A stretch of 7,607 bases of DNA, taken from positions 1 to 7,607 of the forward strand of contig CABUJL010000087.1 of assembly GCA_902491915.1 (NCBI GenBank), read 5' to 3'. The notes below the pieces were generated by a model. It was given only the letters and a program-made list of their open reading frames with translations. It searched no databases and was not told the DNA's origin. This document shows, in pieces, positions 6,515 to 7,607 of this stretch. Source of the stretch: an uncultured Collinsella sp. GTDB lineage: Bacteria; Actinomycetota; Coriobacteriia; Coriobacteriales; Coriobacteriaceae. The first letter of the stretch is position 1; each line of letters begins with the position of its first letter. A program made the position numbers and the translations under genes.

Positions 6515-6543
6515 GTGCGCCCGTGATGGGGTAAAGTTATACA
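6515..6543 (+). promoter_or_regulatory. Possible promoter upstream of clpP
   Basis: TATACA (6538-6543) is a four-of-six -10 match, and exactly 17 bases upstream lies GTGCGC (6515-6520). The longer string TGCGTGCGC (6512-6520) is identical to the one at the same place in the tRNA-Leu promoter (4962-4970). The -35 is far from TTGACA and there is no TGn extension, so the call rests mainly on that repetition. If real, clpP would have a leader of about 100 bases containing the inverted repeat at 6562-6602. Confidence 0.3.
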
Positions 6544-6561
6544 CCGGTTATCCGGTTGCTT

Positions 6562-6602
6562 CGTACGGTGCCAGCCAATGCATAGCATGCGGGCACCGTA
6601 CG
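6562..6602 (+). terminator. 11-bp inverted repeat between tig and clpP, possible weak terminator
   Basis: CGTACGGTGCC (6562-6572) pairs perfectly with GGCACCGTACG (6592-6602). Within the 19-nt loop, ATGC (6578-6581) can pair with GCAT (6585-6588). Only three T's follow before the sequence becomes TTTATC, so termination would be weak. It lies 76 bases after the tig stop and 46 before the clpP start. It may instead be a leader hairpin of the clpP transcript or a stabilising 3' end for tig mRNA. Confidence 0.45.
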
Positions 6603-6638
6603 TTTATCTAGAACCAATTTGGTCCGCAAGAGAGAAAT

Positions 6639-6642
6639 GGAG
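6639..6642 (+). promoter_or_regulatory. clpP: Ribosome binding site favouring the third ATG of clpP
   Basis: GGAG lies 6 bases before ATG 6649 but directly against ATG 6643 and inside a protein starting at ATG 6637. AAGAGAG at 6628-6634 could serve the earlier ATGs but is a poorer match and only 2 bases from ATG 6637. Confidence 0.5.
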
Positions 6643-6648
6643 ATGCGT

Positions 6649-7269
6649 ATGATCGCCAAGTTCGATTCCGCCCTCGTGCCATACGTTATCGAGCAGACGC
6701 CGCGCGGCGAGCGCAGCTACGATATCTATTCGCGCCTGCTCAACGACCGCATCATCTTTTTGGGCGAGGAGATCAACTCCGTCAGCGCCAACCTGGTCGT
6801 TGCCCAGCTGCTGCATCTTGAGAGCCAGGATGCCGAGAAGGATATCTCGCTCTACATCAATTCGCCCGGCGGCGAGGTCTACTCCGGCCTGGCAATTCTT
6901 GACACTATGAACTTTATCAAGCCGCAGGTCTCGACCATTTGCGTCGGCATGGCCGCGTCTATGGCCGCCGTGCTGCTTTCGGCCGGCGCCAAGGGCAAGC
7001 GCTTCTGCCTGCCGCATTCCAAGGTCATGATTCACCAGCCCAGCGGCGGTGCGCAGGGCCAGCAGACCGAGATTGAGATCGTGGCCGAGGAGATTAAGAA
7101 GACCCGCCGCGAGCTCAACCAGATCCTGTCCGACGCCTCGGGCCAGCCCATCGAGAAGGTCCAGGCCGATACCGAGCGCGACAACTACCTGACCGCTGCC
7201 GAGGCCCTCGACTACGGTCTGATCGACCGTATCGTCATCTCGCGCGACCTCGCCGCGAAGGACGCCTAG
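6649..7269 (+). CDS. clpP: ATP-dependent Clp protease proteolytic subunit ClpP
   Basis: ClpP forms the two-ring serine peptidase chamber fed by an unfoldase such as ClpX. From ATG 6649 it has 206 residues, against 207 for the E. coli precursor. The catalytic triad is complete: S104 in GMAASMA (100-106), H129 in VMIHQP (126-131) and D178 in DTERDNY (174-180), with the same S-to-H and H-to-D spacings (25 and 49) as E. coli. INSPGGEVYSG (70-80), the strand and glycine-rich loop that shapes the oxyanion hole and substrate groove, is intact. The short segment before LVPYVIEQT is probably removed by self-processing, as in E. coli. Three in-frame ATGs (6637, 6643, 6649) and an upstream TTG (6619) leave the start open by up to ten codons; the core is unaffected. 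clpX starts one base after the stop, so the pair is an operon. I saw no CtsR, HrcA (CIRCE) or HspR box upstream. Confidence 0.97.
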   Translation: MIAKFDSALVPYVIEQTPRGERSYDIYSRLLNDRIIFLGEEINSVSANLVVAQLLHLESQDAEKDISLYINSPGGEVYSGLAILDTMNFIKPQVSTICVGMAASMAAVLLSAGAKGKRFCLPHSKVMIHQPSGGAQGQQTEIEIVAEEIKKTRRELNQILSDASGQPIEKVQADTERDNYLTAAEALDYGLIDRIVISRDLAAKDA

Positions 7270-7270
7270 G

Positions 7271-7607
7271 ATGGCTGGTAACATGCAGGACAACTTCGAC
7301 GAGAACGGCAACCCCATCCGCTGCTCCTTTTGCGGAAAAGAGCAGGGACAGGTTCGTCGCCTTGTAAAGGGTCCGACCAACATCTTTATCTGCGACGAGT
7401 GCGTTGCCGCCTGCTCTGAGATTTTGGAGGAGTCGCTGGCTTCGGACTTTATGGACGCCGCCCGCAACGGCAAGCTGCCGGGCTTCCTCAACGACCACGG
7501 TCAGGCTGCATCCCAGCCCGCCGTGGACCCCGAGACCGAGGGCTTTGAGCTCGAGGACGACCGTCAGGTCATCACGCACGTGCCGACGCCGCACGAGATC
7601 TATGACG
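7271..7607 (+). CDS. clpX: ATP-dependent Clp protease unfoldase subunit ClpX, N-terminal part (runs off window)
   Basis: ClpX is the AAA+ hexamer that recognises tagged proteins, unfolds them and threads them into ClpP. About 112 residues are visible and the frame is open to the window end. The N-terminal zinc domain is clear: C18, C21, C41 and C44 in RCSFCGK and FICDECV, the C-x2-C-x19-C-x2-C pattern of ClpX. THVPTPHEIYD near the end matches the LPTPHEI segment that leads into the AAA+ domain, so the Walker motifs lie downstream. AAGGA (7258-7262), 8 bases before ATG 7271, is a good ribosome site inside the clpP end; ATG 7283 would be too far from it. The spacer between the zinc domain and PTPHEI is about 55 residues after VAAC, against about 19 in E. 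coli, and its latter half is rich in acidic residues. Confidence 0.96.
   Translation, partial: MAGNMQDNFDENGNPIRCSFCGKEQGQVRRLVKGPTNIFICDECVAACSEILEESLASDFMDAARNGKLPGFLNDHGQAASQPAVDPETEGFELEDDRQVITHVPTPHEIYD

Noticed and set aside
6507..6520. Small hairpin GCGCA/TGCGC just after tig as its terminator
   Set aside because: Only five base pairs, a 4-nt loop and no U-tract; common by chance in GC-rich sequence.
6619..6648. TTG at 6619 as the clpP start
   Set aside because: It lacks a Shine-Dalgarno, and three better ATG candidates follow with purine-rich sites.
6486..6648. CIRCE, HspR or CtsR operator upstream of clpP
   Set aside because: No TTAGCACTC/GAGTGCTAA pair, no CTTGAGT/ACTCAAG pair and no AGTCAAA direct repeat is present.
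6604..7491. A 295-codon open frame on the minus strand, opposite clpP and the start of clpX
   Set aside because: It is antisense to two certain genes, has no family features, and crosses their boundary with no sign of its own start signals.
1..7607. CRISPR array, insertion sequence, prophage, defence or toxin-antitoxin module
   Set aside because: No regularly spaced repeats, transposase-like frame, target-site duplication or recognisable defence gene is visible; nearly all sequence is accounted for by known families.

Overview
The window is GC-rich (roughly 60% by eye), and every confident gene lies on the + strand. The protein sequences and the order tRNA-Leu, trigger factor, ClpP, ClpX suggest a high-GC Gram-positive gut anaerobe, most likely a Coriobacteriia member such as Collinsella. 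That placement is inferred from protein flavour and gene order; no database search was run.

Layout. (1) Positions 1-920 hold the C-terminal two thirds of a glutamate dehydrogenase (gdhA), closed by a clear intrinsic terminator at 947-978. (2) Positions 1042-4787 hold a two-gene operon for a molybdenum hydroxylase of the xanthine dehydrogenase family: an FAD subunit, then one long protein in which the 2Fe-2S subunit is fused to the molybdopterin subunit. The stop and start codons share one base (TAATG). (3) Positions 4785-4916 are non-coding apart from the stop codon and carry three consecutive hairpins, none followed by a U-tract. (4) A candidate extended -10 promoter precedes a tRNA-Leu(UAG) gene at 5013-5096. 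(5) Trigger factor (tig) follows 90 bases later with no obvious terminator between. (6) A 163-base gap before clpP holds a possible promoter and an 11-bp inverted repeat. (7) clpP is complete, and clpX starts one base after its stop and runs off the window.

How the parts work together. tRNA-Leu, tig, clpP and clpX form a housekeeping block for translation and protein quality control: trigger factor folds nascent chains at the ribosome exit, and ClpXP unfolds and degrades tagged or damaged proteins. The molybdenum hydroxylase is a metabolic insert between gdhA and this block. Its family oxidises purines or other N-heterocycles and aldehydes; the substrate here cannot be fixed, and active-site positions recalled from bovine xanthine dehydrogenase do not all match. 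GdhA links ammonia and glutamate to 2-oxoglutarate. A link between purine nitrogen release and GdhA is tempting, but the terminator between them argues against shared transcription.

I found no CRISPR array, mobile element, phage gene, toxin-antitoxin pair or defence gene, and no convincing new system. The points most worth a second look are the hairpin array after the molybdenum hydroxylase, that enzyme's unusual active-site residues, a 9-base sequence repeated at the same -35 position upstream of the tRNA and of clpP, and a long acidic linker in ClpX.
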